Assembly: GCA_022579005.1 (NCBI GenBank)
Contig: MU401501.1
Coordinates: 178,358-220,329 of the forward strand
Length of the DNA: 41,972 bases
DNA from: Poronia punctata
Lineage: Eukaryota; Ascomycota; Sordariomycetes; Xylariales; Xylariaceae
Direction: 5' to 3'
The notes under the pieces were generated by a model, which had not been told where the DNA came from, did not search any database, and worked only from the letters and a program-made list of their open reading frames with translations. Every line of letters begins with the position of its first letter. Positions within the stretch are counted from its first letter, which is position 1. The translations under genes and the position numbers were made by a program. This document shows, piece by piece, positions 12,474-22,963 of this stretch.

Positions 12474-14325
12474 CTACTCCAACCGCAGCTTCGTCTTCTT
12501 CCTCTTTCCGCCCACTTCCCGATGCTCCTCGATATTGAGCAGCGCCTCACGTTTCTTCTCCGTAATCTCCTTCATGTGGTCGCGTATGAAGCGCGTCTCC
12601 AGATTGACGCCCTCTTCCTTCCACTCCTCCATCTTCTTTCCGCCCACCCTCTGCTCTATGCTGTGGATCCGCTCCACGTCCCGCTGCCCGACAAAGGAGA
12701 CCGAGTCACCTTTACGGCCGGCTCGAGCCGTTCGGCCGACTCGATGGATATAGTCGGTCGCTTCTTGCGGGATGTCGTAGTTGACCACTAGAGATACCTC
12801 GGGGATATCTAGACCACGACTCGCTACGTCTGTGGCCACGAGTATGCGAGCCGCCTTGGCTCTGAACCGTTCTAAATTCGACGTTCTTTCTCGTTGAGGT
12901 AGCTTTGAGTGTAGGGAGGTGACGCGGTGGTCCAAAAGTCGTAGTAGATGATGTAGGTCTACCGAGTTTGACGCATTAGTCACCATGGACGGTCAGATAA
13001 GGGAAGGGAAGGGGAAGGTGTATCTTGCTTACATTGTGCTGTCGATGCTCTATTGCAGAAAATGATGAGAGACTTTTCTATATTGGCATCGGTGAGTAGG
13101 AATGCGTGGAGATAAAACTCCTTGTGCGTGACGTTGACTTGTAGATACATCTGGCGGAGAGTATCTGGAACGGCCAACTGCTCGGTGTCGACCTCACAAA
13201 CATAAGCCTCCTTCTTGCCAGGTTTAGGCGGCATATCCTTCAAAGCCCGGACCTCGGGAGTTATGGTGGCTGTGTAAAGAAGTGTTTCTATGCCATTTTG
13301 TTAGAACAGCACAAGGTAAAAGAGCATATGAGGGCCACTTACGCCTCTGGGCCGAGGGCGGCAAAACACCGAGGACTACTTCCAAGTCAGGTAACATGCT
13401 ACCAGGACCGTCTGCCAGTATACGATCTGCCTCATCCAGGACGACGAATTTCGTTCGTTTCAGGCCGACAACCGTGTCTTCGCCGGATGACCTGATGTGG
13501 TCTGCTAAACGGCCAGGGGTTGCTATTACTATATGTGGCCGCTGTGCCAGCTCTATCGCTTGCTGCCGCATATCCGCTCCGCCAGTGACGAGAAGTGTCT
13601 TCAAGGACCTCACTGCACCTATGGCTTTGACCTGTTGCTGGATTTGCAATGCAAGTTCTCTCGTCGCCGTGAGGACTACTGCATATATGGAGCTTGGGTC
13701 TTGGGACCACAACTGAAGAATAGGGGCCATAAAGGCAACTGTCATTATGTGAGCAGACATTCATTCCGGTCGACGACTCATAACGACTCATAAAAGGGAT
13801 GGATCCGAACTGACCTGTTTTACCGGAACCTGTCCTGGAAGAACCGATTACATCACGACCTTCTAGAATAGCAGGTATAGTGAGATGCTGGATACGTGTG
13901 GGGCGTTGGATGGCCATGTTCTTCAAACTTTGTACCAGCCATGGCTTGAGGTTCAAGTCTTGGAAAGACACAGACGCATTTGTTGAGACGGGCGCTAGAG
14001 TTTCGGCAATAGTGATAGGCGTAGGGGCCGCTATTGTCTCCCGCGGGCCGGCAGCTTTCGGTCTCACTCTTGACGGGGCGTTGAGTGACAGCGAGACAAC
14101 ATCCTTTTTTGATGCGGCCTCTTTGGACAATTTGCGCCGCTTGCGGGAAGCGGGATTGTCAAGTGAATCGGAATCGGAATCTGAATCGGATCCAAGGTCG
14201 GAATGTACTCGTAACCCGGACTCGGATCCGGACTCGGACTCGGACTCGGACCCATATGCACTGGACTGTCTCAAGGCAGCACCATGGTCCGAGTCGCTCT
14301 CGGATTCCAAGAGCGATGATGGCAT
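12474..14325 (-). CDS. DBP8: DEAD-box ATP-dependent RNA helicase Dbp8
   Basis: This nucleolar helicase of the Dbp8/DDX49 family acts in 40S ribosomal-subunit (18S rRNA) maturation. Read by splicing, exons are 14325-13815, 13738-13343, 13287-13033 and 12958-12474. The introns (76, 55 and 74 nt) have GTCAGT, GTAAGT and GTAAGC donors, and frames join into 548 residues. The N-terminus (residues ~7-55) is a Ser/Asp/Glu repeat followed by a basic patch (RKRRK). The Q motif region is at 121-146 (FQDLNL, PTRIQ), Walker A GSGKT at 166-170, TRELA at 196-200, TPGRL at 244-248, DEAD at 272-275, motif III as TAT at 308-310 rather than [13 protein letters not shown] at 429-438, and [11 protein letters not shown] at 459-469. 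The tail KKMEEW, ALLNIEE and GGKRKK is typical of Dbp8. The first intron splits the codon just after GKT. The start has G at -3 and is the only sensible upstream ATG. Confidence 0.95.
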
Positions 14326-17300
14326 GACCGGGTGCCCGGTTTTTTTTTTGGGACCTCTAAAGGGCAGGCTAAGGTCGCCGAATAGTAGCGAGGTACCTGT
14401 TTAATAATATCCTCTGAACAATAAAAACGTGTATGTATATCGTAGATCAATCACCGTGCAATACCTGTTGCTCCAATGCGTGAGAAGATAACTTCAACCG
14501 GGCAGGATCATAAAAATTTGATAACGCCGATAAGGGATGCTTGTCGCGTACAACTTCGGGGTCTTGGCGCAGTGGCACTTTGACAATCCCAAGGCCCAAG
14601 GGGGGCTAACAAGTGACAGGGCTAATGGACATTGGACAAGGATTATGTGGGGAAGGAAATTAGAGCCAGTCACGGAGCCCCATTTGATAGGCGCGCGTTT
14701 ACACTGAGCGTACAGGTTTGCTAGACAGGGATTTGTTCCCTTTCGATCCCGGACCTTGGTTGGATTTAGGTGCCTTTATAGTCTAGTTCTGCCCTAACCT
14801 ACCGTGCCTGCCCTCCTACTTGGACTGGTTGAGGCTGATCTATTCCAAACACTTTCTTTCTTGCGATATTGCCCCAGGCTCCAGCTGTCAGGGCCCGCGG
14901 GTGTCGGCTACACTGTGATATGAGCTTTTCCTGACGTGCCTGGATGCTTGGCCTCAACACTGTCCCACGGTAGACTGACTACCTACCTAGCTTGATTATG
15001 CTACACTCACTTGGCCATGTTGATGCCTTCCTCTCCCGCGAATTTCGCGTCATGTACCTCGTAGGCTGGATTGGCATTGCAATGTAGGTAGTCTAGGTTA
15101 AACATACGTATTTTCATTGAATTACCTACTATACCTAGCAGGCAATAACTGTGCTAGGATGTACTGGGTAGGATGATAGCGTTACATAGCTTCAATTCTG
15201 TAGGTGGTTTTGCACCCCCAAAGTTGCATGTTGTGCATGTGGCAATAAAATCCTCTGGACCCCAAAGTTAATTCCACAATCCTCCAATCCTCACTCAAAC
15301 ATATTGCGTTGCCATTCGGAATTCCGTTAGCAAGGCATTTCTACCGATCCCTTGGCAGATATGTACTTACTTAATTAATTACCAGGGGTAGTCACAGGTA
15401 CCTGGTTTTGAACATTATACAAACCTTTAATTTATGATTGGTATGATCCAAAAGACCTTGAGCATGATTTTCTCTGGGAAAGAGCGCTGTCTTGTGATTG
15501 AGAATCCTCTCACTCGTGTGTATGTCGAACCTGTGATGTTTCAATCTAGTTGGGGACCCCTGCCAATGCCAATGTCGAACAGCAGCCCGTGCGGTCGTCT
15601 CACAGGGACTTGGTCTGGACTGGAGTGACTGGGTAGTACAGGATACAGACAAACATTCCTCCTACACAGAAACATGCAGACCTCTCATAGTACAAGTATG
15701 TGGAAAAGTTATTATATGCAAACCATTACCAACATGGTTGTGTATTGATGGCGATCCTTTGCAGGGCTCGGGAATTGACAAGGCCAGTCAACACCCGACT
15801 TACCCGGATAATCGGTTAACTGATGCCCGGCATAAGGAAATTACTAGCTCAGGAGTGTTGGATCTTGAAGGTAGGTGATAACTAACACATCTATACCTAC
15901 GTAACAGTTATAACTAGACAAGACGAGCTGCGTAATACCTACTTACGTATAACAGGCCCTGGTAACTACTTGTATTCTGAGCAGGTGGCATTCTCATCAA
16001 GTTATGGGCAAGCAGGTATATGTTAACCGCCAGGCCCTGTCCGTGCCTGTCTCATCTGCTATCCGAAACAGAACACGCATGCATTGATCGTCATTTTCTA
16101 CAGCTTTGCTGCCCTGGCCCCCCCTGCTGTAGCTTGCTGCTCTGTTACAGCGAGCCGACCCTACAGTGGGCAGGAAGCTGAACGGGGCGGCGGTCCATAA
16201 TTAGATGGAAAAATACAGTGTAGAAAAGGTATTATCGCCTATTTGAGATGTTTATGATTACTGTGCTGTTGTACTAGGGACGAAGAGATATATCACGCAA
16301 GTAAGTATACATATGGGTAGTACTAAGTAGATAGATACCCGGTAGACATGATATCTCGGCCCTGCCGATTCTGTCATGCACGGTCTTCGAACTGATTTTA
16401 TACCGATAGTACCATTGCCTACGTGCCTACCTAACCTTAGCAAGAAAGAAGATGCCACCATCTACACTCACCCGGGGCTGCCGGGTTACTATTCGTAGCT
16501 TCATGTACGGCTGGGGTCTCCAGCCAACAGTCTCTCTACAGCACACGTTTGGCCCAATTTGCAGCACACTTAAACACTGACTTCATATCACAGGGCAAGC
16601 TGTCTGTGTTGTCTTGTGTGTTGAATATGCGGATAAAACCAGACGATAAACTCATAGGAGCGTCTTATATGGTAATAAACCTTCTTTCCTATAATAAGCT
16701 CTTTCTTGCGTACTGTACATGATTATGACTTTGACAGATTCATTCTCAATAATTGGTATAAAAAAAGACTTCCCCCCCTTCTGTTCGCTGTCGATTATTG
16801 TCTACCAGATGGGTGCTCTGTTGGTGATAAGGTAGGCTGCGCTAGCGTAATCCATCTTTTTTGTATTAGTTTAGCGGTTGGCCCAAGGGGAAAAATACCT
16901 TTGAACTAACCATAGGTACTTCCTTAGTCGACCTCCCTCGTCTCGGGACTCTATTGGTTTTATCAAAATGCTATAGAGCAAACCTGCATCACCTCAGAAC
17001 TAGAGCCAGTCTAGCGCCGGCGTGGGGAGCGAGCCAAAACCCAACTGCTCACCTCAGGCAGCCCAGTCCTGGCTGAAAAGGCAACCTTGTACCCGACATG
17101 TACACGTAAACGTAAGGAGGGCGGCCCGGCAGGTGGTAGGGACCAAAGAACGAGCAGGGCCCCAAAGGACCCCTGTCATCGTCGAAAAAGAATGTACTGT
17201 ATGAAAGAAGATATACGTACTGTATTGTGGTAGGTACAGGCTAGCGTCCATCCCCCAATTCACTTTGCCCCTTACACAGTAATAGGATCACTCCTAGAAG

Positions 17301-17844
17301 GTAGGAGGGGAAGCTTGTCACCACACGTCGAGAACAAATCAACCCCCATCACATACATATGTTACCTACCTCTAACCTTACCTACATTCCTGTCTCTTTT
17401 CAAGGTTGCAACGCCAGTTGTTAGGTGGACAAGACCGCGTATCCACGACACACCACAATAGTTTACTTACTTGCATCCACTCATTTGCTACCTACTTGGA
17501 TATATTCTGTGTTTACGGCTGCTGGTTGCTCCTACTCGCACAATACTTAGTCGTAGCTTTCTTGTTCGCCAATATCTGCAAGCCGACTGACTGTCTTATC
17601 TTTGCCTGTCCTCTTATTACATCTATAACCTTCTACTCATTCGCGCGCCGCTGTATTACCCAGCCTTACGATATCTTTGCAACGTCTCCTCGCATAACAG
17701 AGTCCGGCTCGGCCCTTTTATCCTGGGTCTGTACTCGACCAGTCGCCCGCCCACATCTCTAGTCGCCAACACTTGCATACATAGCCATACAACGAAAAGG
17801 AGCTTGCGCTTCCCGTGGCTGCTGAGGGCTGCGTACCGAAGCCA
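14326..17844. other. Divergent intergenic region between DBP8 and MKK1
   Basis: About 3.5 kb without a supported gene. It must contain the promoters of both divergent neighbours. The last ~400 bp before the MKK1 start are pyrimidine-rich on the plus strand, as expected of a 5' leader. They include an unremarkable 118-codon ORF (17406-17762) that resembles nothing known. A 60-codon frame at 17022-17204 sits in a locally GC-rich patch and is also unrecognised. No tRNA or repeat element was found. Confidence 0.55.
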
Positions 17845-19825
17845 ATGTCTGACCACGGCACTCAAGCCCAGGCTACCGAGCCTGTGGCGCACAATGTAAA
17901 TCGTCCCCCCCCCCCCCCCCCTTTGCCTTGCTTTTCCTCCCCTCACCTTGTCCCTTTGTCCGCTCCTACACATTACCCAGCAACAGGTGGCAGGCAGTCA
18001 ACTCTCTTTGACTTGGTGAAACTCCATGTCCTCTCCAAGTGGAAAGCATAGAGTGCACAGGAGCGCAGAATCCAGTTTGACACGTACCGCATCGTCACGC
18101 AATGCTAACCGCTTGGTTTTCTCAAGGCCTCAACGCCCTCGCGTGACGCTGCCACTACCGCCGTCTCGATGGGAGGCCCCTCATCAACATCTACTCCTAT
18201 ACCCATGATGTCGTCGTCTCCCGCGCCGCTTCGGCCAGCTTTCGGCGGAAGACCCGGCGGCGCTCGAACCCCACGCCTGGGCCTAGCTATCCCACCATCA
18301 CCCAATGTCAAGCCAGTAGGCCCTAATCTTGGCGGTGGCCCAGGTCGGCCTCAACTCACGGTACATGTTGCAACACCAATGGGTAGCCAAGTTGCGCCGT
18401 ACGAGCAAGCCCGCCCGCCCGTCCAGACTGGCCAGTCAGCAAGTGGTGGAAGTGAGAGCAGCGCGGCACACTCGAGGTCAGGGAGTTTCGGTCCACTAGA
18501 TGGGCGTGCGAGTAATCCCACGTCTGCGGGCTCTCAGTTCTCCGCTCTCTCCTTCGCATCACAGTACGGGATTGGCTCACGGCCACAGGGGACACCCGAT
18601 CCTATATCTGCAGTTGGGTCTATATATTCGGAGAGAAGCGAAGGAGGTGTCGGAATGGAACGCGATAGTAGCATGCAGGGACTTGAGAAAAGCTTCGACA
18701 AGCTGGCCTTGGAGAAAGCTAGAAATGCCGACGTCGAAGATCTCGATGACGACGGGTGGAGGATTGCTAGCATGGAAAACCGAATCGTAGAGCTCGGCGG
18801 ACTTGGTGAGGGCGCGGGCGGCGCCGTCACACGATGTCAGCTAAGAGGTGGAAAGACGGTATTCGCGTTAAAAGTGCGTCGTTTCCCCATTCCTTCTAGC
18901 CGCTTTATCTTGGCTCTTGCCTTGCGATGCTGACATGTTATTGATAGGTCATCACAACCAATCCCGATCCCGATGTCAAGAAGCAGATCGTACGAGAGAT
19001 CAACTTCAACAAGGAATGTGCCTCGGAGCACATATGCCGCTATTACGGAGCCTTTGTTGACCCGGCGACTGCTACTATTTCTATTGCTATGGAGTTCTGC
19101 GAGGGCGGCTCTCTGGACAGCATCTACAAAGAAGTCAAGAGATTGGGCGGCCGCACGGGCGAGAAAGTACTGGGTAAGATTGCAGAAGGCGTATTGGGCG
19201 GTCTCACCTACCTGCACGGAAAGAAGATCATTCACCGCGACATCAAACCCTCTAATATCCTCCTATGCCGCAACGGCGAAGTGAAGCTATGCGACTTTGG
19301 CGTGTCGGGCGATTTCGGTACCAAGGGTGAAGCCAATACCTTTATCGGTACCAGTTATTACATGGCGCCGGAAAGAATCACAGGCCAAACATATACTATC
19401 ACATCTGATGTCTGGTCTACCGGCGTGACCTTGCTGGAGGTGGCACAGCATCGCTTCCCCTTCCCTGCCGACGGGACTGAGATGCAGCCAAGAGCCGGTC
19501 TCATCGACCTCCTGACATATATCGTACGACAACCCATCCCAAAGCTGAAGGATGAGCCGGACGCGAATATCTTTTGGAGTGACAGCTTCAAATATTTCAT
19601 AGAGTGCTGGTAAGGCCCCACCCATCTGACCTACCTATTTTCCCCAGTATCATGCTCGAGGATTAACCGAAATGTCACAGCCTCGAAAAGGAACCCAGCC
19701 GCAGAGCCACTCCATGGAGAATGCTTGAACATCCCTGGATGGTTGAGATGCGAAGTAAGCGTGTCAACATGGAGAAGTATCTGTCGCAAGTATGGGGTTG
19801 GGACGAAGCTGAGCCGAGGTCGTGA
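17845..19825 (+). CDS. MKK1: MAP kinase kinase of the cell-wall-integrity pathway (Mkk1/2 type)
   Basis: Dual-specificity kinase that activates the Slt2/Mps1-type MAP kinase in response to wall stress. Exons are 17845-17895, 18127-18873, 18948-19609 and 19681-19825, giving 534 residues. The first exon encodes only 17 residues ([17 protein letters not shown]) and is followed by a 231-nt intron carrying a C17 run. The N-terminal half is Ser/Pro/Gly-rich, with a likely MAPK docking motif at ~65-77 ([12 protein letters not shown]). The kinase domain has a glycine loop at 242-249 (GLGEGAGG), Lys266 (FALK), HRDIKPSN from 362, DFG at 382-384 and the SYYMAPERI segment near 402. Thr391 and Thr397 in the activation loop are the probable phosphorylation sites by alignment with MEK. 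The end, LEHPWMVEM to [11 protein letters not shown], matches this subfamily rather than Pbs2 or Ste7. Context: convergent with the J-protein gene. Confidence 0.95.
17905..17921. repeat. C17 run inside MKK1 intron 1
   Basis: Seventeen C residues begin nine bases downstream of the intron donor. The run lies in the longest intron of the window and is a likely site of length variation. Confidence 0.9.
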
Positions 19826-20204
19826 GCGCACGATTCCGCTTAAATGACAGGATATGGAATAGCCTTTTGAAATATTACGTGACACATGACTATAACCGAC
19901 ACGGAAGAAAGATACGTCATAAATTTATACGACAACCCCAATGAATGGGAGAGAAGGGTCTTAAATGGATGGCAGCGGCAACTCGTTAGACCGCAAAGTT
20001 TATTAAGGATTATCGATTCCAAAGCGTTTTACTTACGTTTACTACACTGGAATTCCAAAGTGTAAAGGGGAGAGGAAAGGGGGAAATATTGGACACCGGA
20101 GTTGGTCAAAGCTCCTCTTGGATTCTGGAAAGAAAAGAAAAATGACAGTGGTAGTAGAGCTTTGGATAAAGTGGGATACCTCCTCCATCGCAAAGTCTAC
20201 TTTC

Positions 20205-20222
20205 ATATATATATATATATAT
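20205..20222. repeat. Microsatellite (AT)9
   Basis: Nine AT dinucleotides in the shared 3' region of two convergent genes. Confidence 0.85.
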
Positions 20223-20542
20223 AATCATTCATCTACTTTCTTAGTAGGCTTATCTGCGGTGAATGCTCGGGAAGCACGATCATTAGCAGCGCAAAATCCG
20301 AATATATATGAGAAGAATTTGGAAAGAGAGAGTATATTCCTAAACATGTCGTTATCATGGTATTGAATATTCGTCGCTATCTAAGTTGGATTAGTAATTG
20401 TGTTAGTAGGCGCGTCATGACAAATCCCCTTGGAGGTTTAGACAGACATGGCAGGAACAGTACAAAACCTGTCTGTAGGGTCTTTTTAAGGGGACAGGCA
20501 CAGATGTATACTCGAAGTGAAGGATGGGCTAGGTAAGACTAA

Positions 20543-20580
20543 AAAAATATAGTAAGACACAGTAGGCAAACTATATTTTT
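20543..20580. repeat. AT-rich inverted repeat, 11-bp arms
   Basis: Arms at 20543-20553 and 20570-20580 are perfect reverse complements separated by 16 nt. The position between convergent genes suggests a possible 3'-end structure, but AT-rich chance pairing is also plausible. Confidence 0.6.
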
Positions 20581-20897
20581 ATCTATCTATAGTTGTGGTA
20601 TTCCATTGTTATGTCTGTATTTTCCTGTCTAGGGGGAGGGGGCCCGGGTATCATATCGTAATATTATCATCTTTTGGATGGATGGGATTAATATTATATT
20701 ATACTTTTTTCGTTTGGTTCGTTGATTTTGCTTGCCACGCTGCTTGTTGCTATTCCTGCGATTCATATTCCTATTCATCCATCCTCGTGTAGGTGGTATT
20801 CTAGCAAGTCAAGTTCCCTTTTCTTTCCCATTTTCCCGGGTTTCCCAATCATACAATCAAACAATCAAACAAATAAATAGCAAGGTTTGTGTGTTTT

Positions 20898-21953
20898 TCA
20901 TTTCATGTTTTCCTGGGCATTCGACGCGGCGGCAGCTTCGGCTTCGGCTTCGGCTTTTCTTCGCTCTTTTTCTCTCTGTGCAGCGCGTAATTTAGCTATT
21001 GTTGAAGTTATTGATGATGATGCGGGATTAATCGGAGTCGTAGTCGTTGTTGTTGTCGTAGGAACGGATGGTGGTGGTGATGGTGGTGGTGGTGGTGGTT
21101 CATCTTTGGGTTTCTCGTCATCATCTGGTATATGATGGCGTTTTTGTTGTTTCTTCTTCTTCATCTTCTCTGCTTTCCTCGCGGCTTTTTCTGCCTTGCG
21201 CTCTTGTAATAATCTTTCAATGTCCGCTATTCGTTTATCGTATTCGTTGGACTCGGATTCGGGTTCGGGTATAGGTGTAGGTGTAGGTGTAGGTGTATGA
21301 TTAGGTTCGGGTTGTGATGTTGTAGTTGTTGTTGTTGTTATGTCTTCTTCTTCCATCTTGTCGATGTTGCGAAACACAACTGGTTCCGTTTTCCTCTCCT
21401 TCTTCTTCTTCGTCGTCGCAAGTTCTTCTTTTTCTTTTTCTTTTCCTTCCTCCTCTCTCACCTTCTCCCTAGCCTCGGCCTCTTCCATCATCCTCCTCCT
21501 CTTATTCATATATTCCATCCCCTTCCTCATCCAAACCCTCTTCTCCTCTTCCGTCATCATCATCTTCTCCCCATTCCCCCCATCGTTACTACCACGCTTA
21601 ACACCTCTTTCCCTAGCCTCCAAATCCTCAATCATATCCCTCCTCTTCCTATCCAGCGCGGCCCTCGCCTTCTGCGCCTGTACGGCGGCCTTCCGGGCCG
21701 AATCATACGCCGCGCGCGCCTCCGGGAGAGAGAGCACGTCGCGCGCCCGCTCGAACAACTGCCATATCTCCGGGTCGAACTTCTCCGCCGCCTTGTCGGG
21801 GTGGTGCTTCAGCGACGCTTTGCGCCATGCGCGGTGGACTTCCGGTTGGGCCGCGTCGGGCCTTACTGATAGGAGCTCGTATAGATCTTTGTTTGCTGTC
21901 GCGTACTCGCGCGCGTATTGCAGAAGCTCGGCATTCCTGTCTTTGTCTTCCAT
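20898..21953 (-). CDS. J-domain protein, Cwc23/Cwf23 (DNAJC17) type
   Basis: Intronless frame of 351 residues. The N-terminal J domain spans ~23-90, with the Hsp70-stimulating HPD at 51-53 and family signatures DLYELLSV, AWRKASLKHHPDK and WQLFERARDVLS. The following helix (~90-125) has the RKRRDMIEDLEARE pattern of splicing-associated Cwf23/DNAJC17 proteins, which work with the spliceosome disassembly machinery. The rest is unusual. It has long Lys/Glu/Arg-rich coiled-coil segments (~130-200 and 240-275), Thr and Pro-Thr runs, Pro runs followed by eight Thr, and a final Ala/Glu repeat. No RRM-like domain is visible at the C-terminus, where DNAJC17 carries one. The DNA behind these runs is trinucleotide repeat. 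ATG at 21953 has G at -3. The Cwf23 assignment rests on the N-terminal 125 residues only. Confidence 0.85.
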   Translation of the reverse strand: MEDKDRNAELLQYAREYATANKDLYELLSVRPDAAQPEVHRAWRKASLKHHPDKAAEKFDPEIWQLFERARDVLSLPEARAAYDSARKAAVQAQKARAALDRKRRDMIEDLEARERGVKRGSNDGGNGEKMMMTEEEKRVWMRKGMEYMNKRRRMMEEAEAREKVREEEGKEKEKEELATTKKKKERKTEPVVFRNIDKMEEEDITTTTTTTSQPEPNHTPTPTPTPIPEPESESNEYDKRIADIERLLQERKAEKAARKAEKMKKKKQQKRHHIPDDDEKPKDEPPPPPPSPPPSVPTTTTTTTTPINPASSSITSTIAKLRAAQREKERRKAEAEAEAAAASNAQENMK

Positions 21954-22578
21954 TTCTCTTCTTATTTTAAAAAGGTTCTCGCCGATCTGAGCTAAGGCGA
22001 AAAGAATTGAGCCAGCGCAAAGTAATAAAACGTTGATTCTAGCTTAGCAGCTGGAGACACTTGAACTGAAGCCGCTGTTTTCGTAAAGTATCGGTAGGAA
22101 AGGCCTAAGGAAAACAGATTTAATAAAGACAGAGGCAAGTGACTGAGATTGTTGAGTGTTGAAGGTGGCGTGTATATAAATTATAATTGCTTGGGTACCA
22201 AACGTAGGAGAATACAAGAGTGGGTCTAGGTTAGGTATGTCACGGACTACTCGCTCGTAGGTAGGCAATATAAATACAATGTAAATATAGAAAATTATGT
22301 ATATACGGGGTCTGACGTAACTACACAATGCATAATCATCCTTTGTATTCCAACATCTATTTACGCCTCAAGTCATTGCAACTTCAACCAACATTATAAT
22401 TTTATAGAACTGTTGTGTCAAGATAATTTATCTTGTTTTTACCCCATCTATCTCCTGACATCATACAAAACCGTCTGAGGCGGTCTTACCATGTTGCGGG
22501 TATACCTAAGACAAAGTTATACATGCTCGGTGATTGACGAAGTCTGGCAGGGTCGTAGCGGGCTAGTACCCGCCTCCT
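21954..22578. other. Intergenic upstream of the J-protein gene
   Basis: About 0.6 kb holding the 5' leader and promoter of the minus-strand J-protein gene. A 94-codon minus frame (22044-22328) is Ile/Tyr-rich because of AT-rich DNA and is not credible. Nothing else was recognised. Confidence 0.5.
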
Positions 22579-22933
22579 CTATCGAAAACGAAAAATAAGA
22601 GTAAGGACATAGAAAGTAAAGACCGCCATCCCAATGATAAATGCTGCCACCATCCCTAATTTACATGCGAAGAGCGCCCAGAGCGCCCAGACCATAACTT
22701 GATTTGCCGTGAAAGATGCACCAAAATAAAACGCCGCCAGGGAAGCATTTGCTGCTACTGAAGCCCAGGTGAAATCAAGACGGCGCCCGCTCCAGGGTAT
22801 CTAGAGATCCTCTTTAATCTGACGGCAGCCATCCGTCAGTCAGAAGGTAGCCAAAGCAAGATTCACATATCCCTCCACGCTAGGAGAACGCCGGAAATGC
22901 TCAGGAAATGCCCAGTTCAAGTACACGCCTTTC
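22579..22933 (-). pseudogene. Two-exon remnant of a small membrane-protein gene
   Basis: Two coding-like blocks on the minus strand, too fragmentary to have an ATG. Block A (22933-22867) reads KGVYLNWAFPEHFRRSPSVEGY. Block B (22800-22579) reads 73 residues from IPWSGRRLDFTWASV to LTLIFRFR and a stop. Between them is a 66-nt segment with GTGAAT donor, a CTGAC branch-like site and CTCTAG acceptor; it joins the blocks in frame. An acceptor-like GCATAG lies immediately before block A. Block B predicts two hydrophobic helices, one around AANASLAAFYFGASF and one around MVAAFIIGMAVFTFYVL. The upstream exon is missing: only 30 bp separates block A from the stop of the RING-PHD gene on the same strand. 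It may be a truncated gene, or an alternative 3' end of the RING-PHD transcript. I do not recognise the family. Confidence 0.45.
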
Positions 22934-22963
22934 CTATGCCTCAATGCAAAAAACTAACGACAA

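Larger units (their letters stand above)
19826..20897. other. Convergent 3' intergenic region (MKK1 / J protein)
   Basis: About 1.07 kb between two converging genes, presumably holding both 3' UTRs and poly-A sites. It is AT-rich. It contains an (AT)9 run at 20205-20222 and an 11-bp inverted repeat with a 16-nt loop (AAAAATATAGT at 20543-20553 against 20570-20580). No coding sequence was recognised. Confidence 0.6.

Noticed and set aside
13282..14404. Plus-strand ORFs of 144 and 174 codons
   Set aside because: Antisense of DBP8 exons; acidic Ser/Asp runs mirror the repeat on the coding strand.
17406..17762. 118-codon ORF ahead of MKK1
   Set aside because: Hydrophobic but unrecognised and located in the likely MKK1 leader; no support.
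21340..21990. 216-codon plus-strand ORF
   Set aside because: Antisense shadow of the J-protein gene; Ser/Phe-rich because of the repeat DNA.
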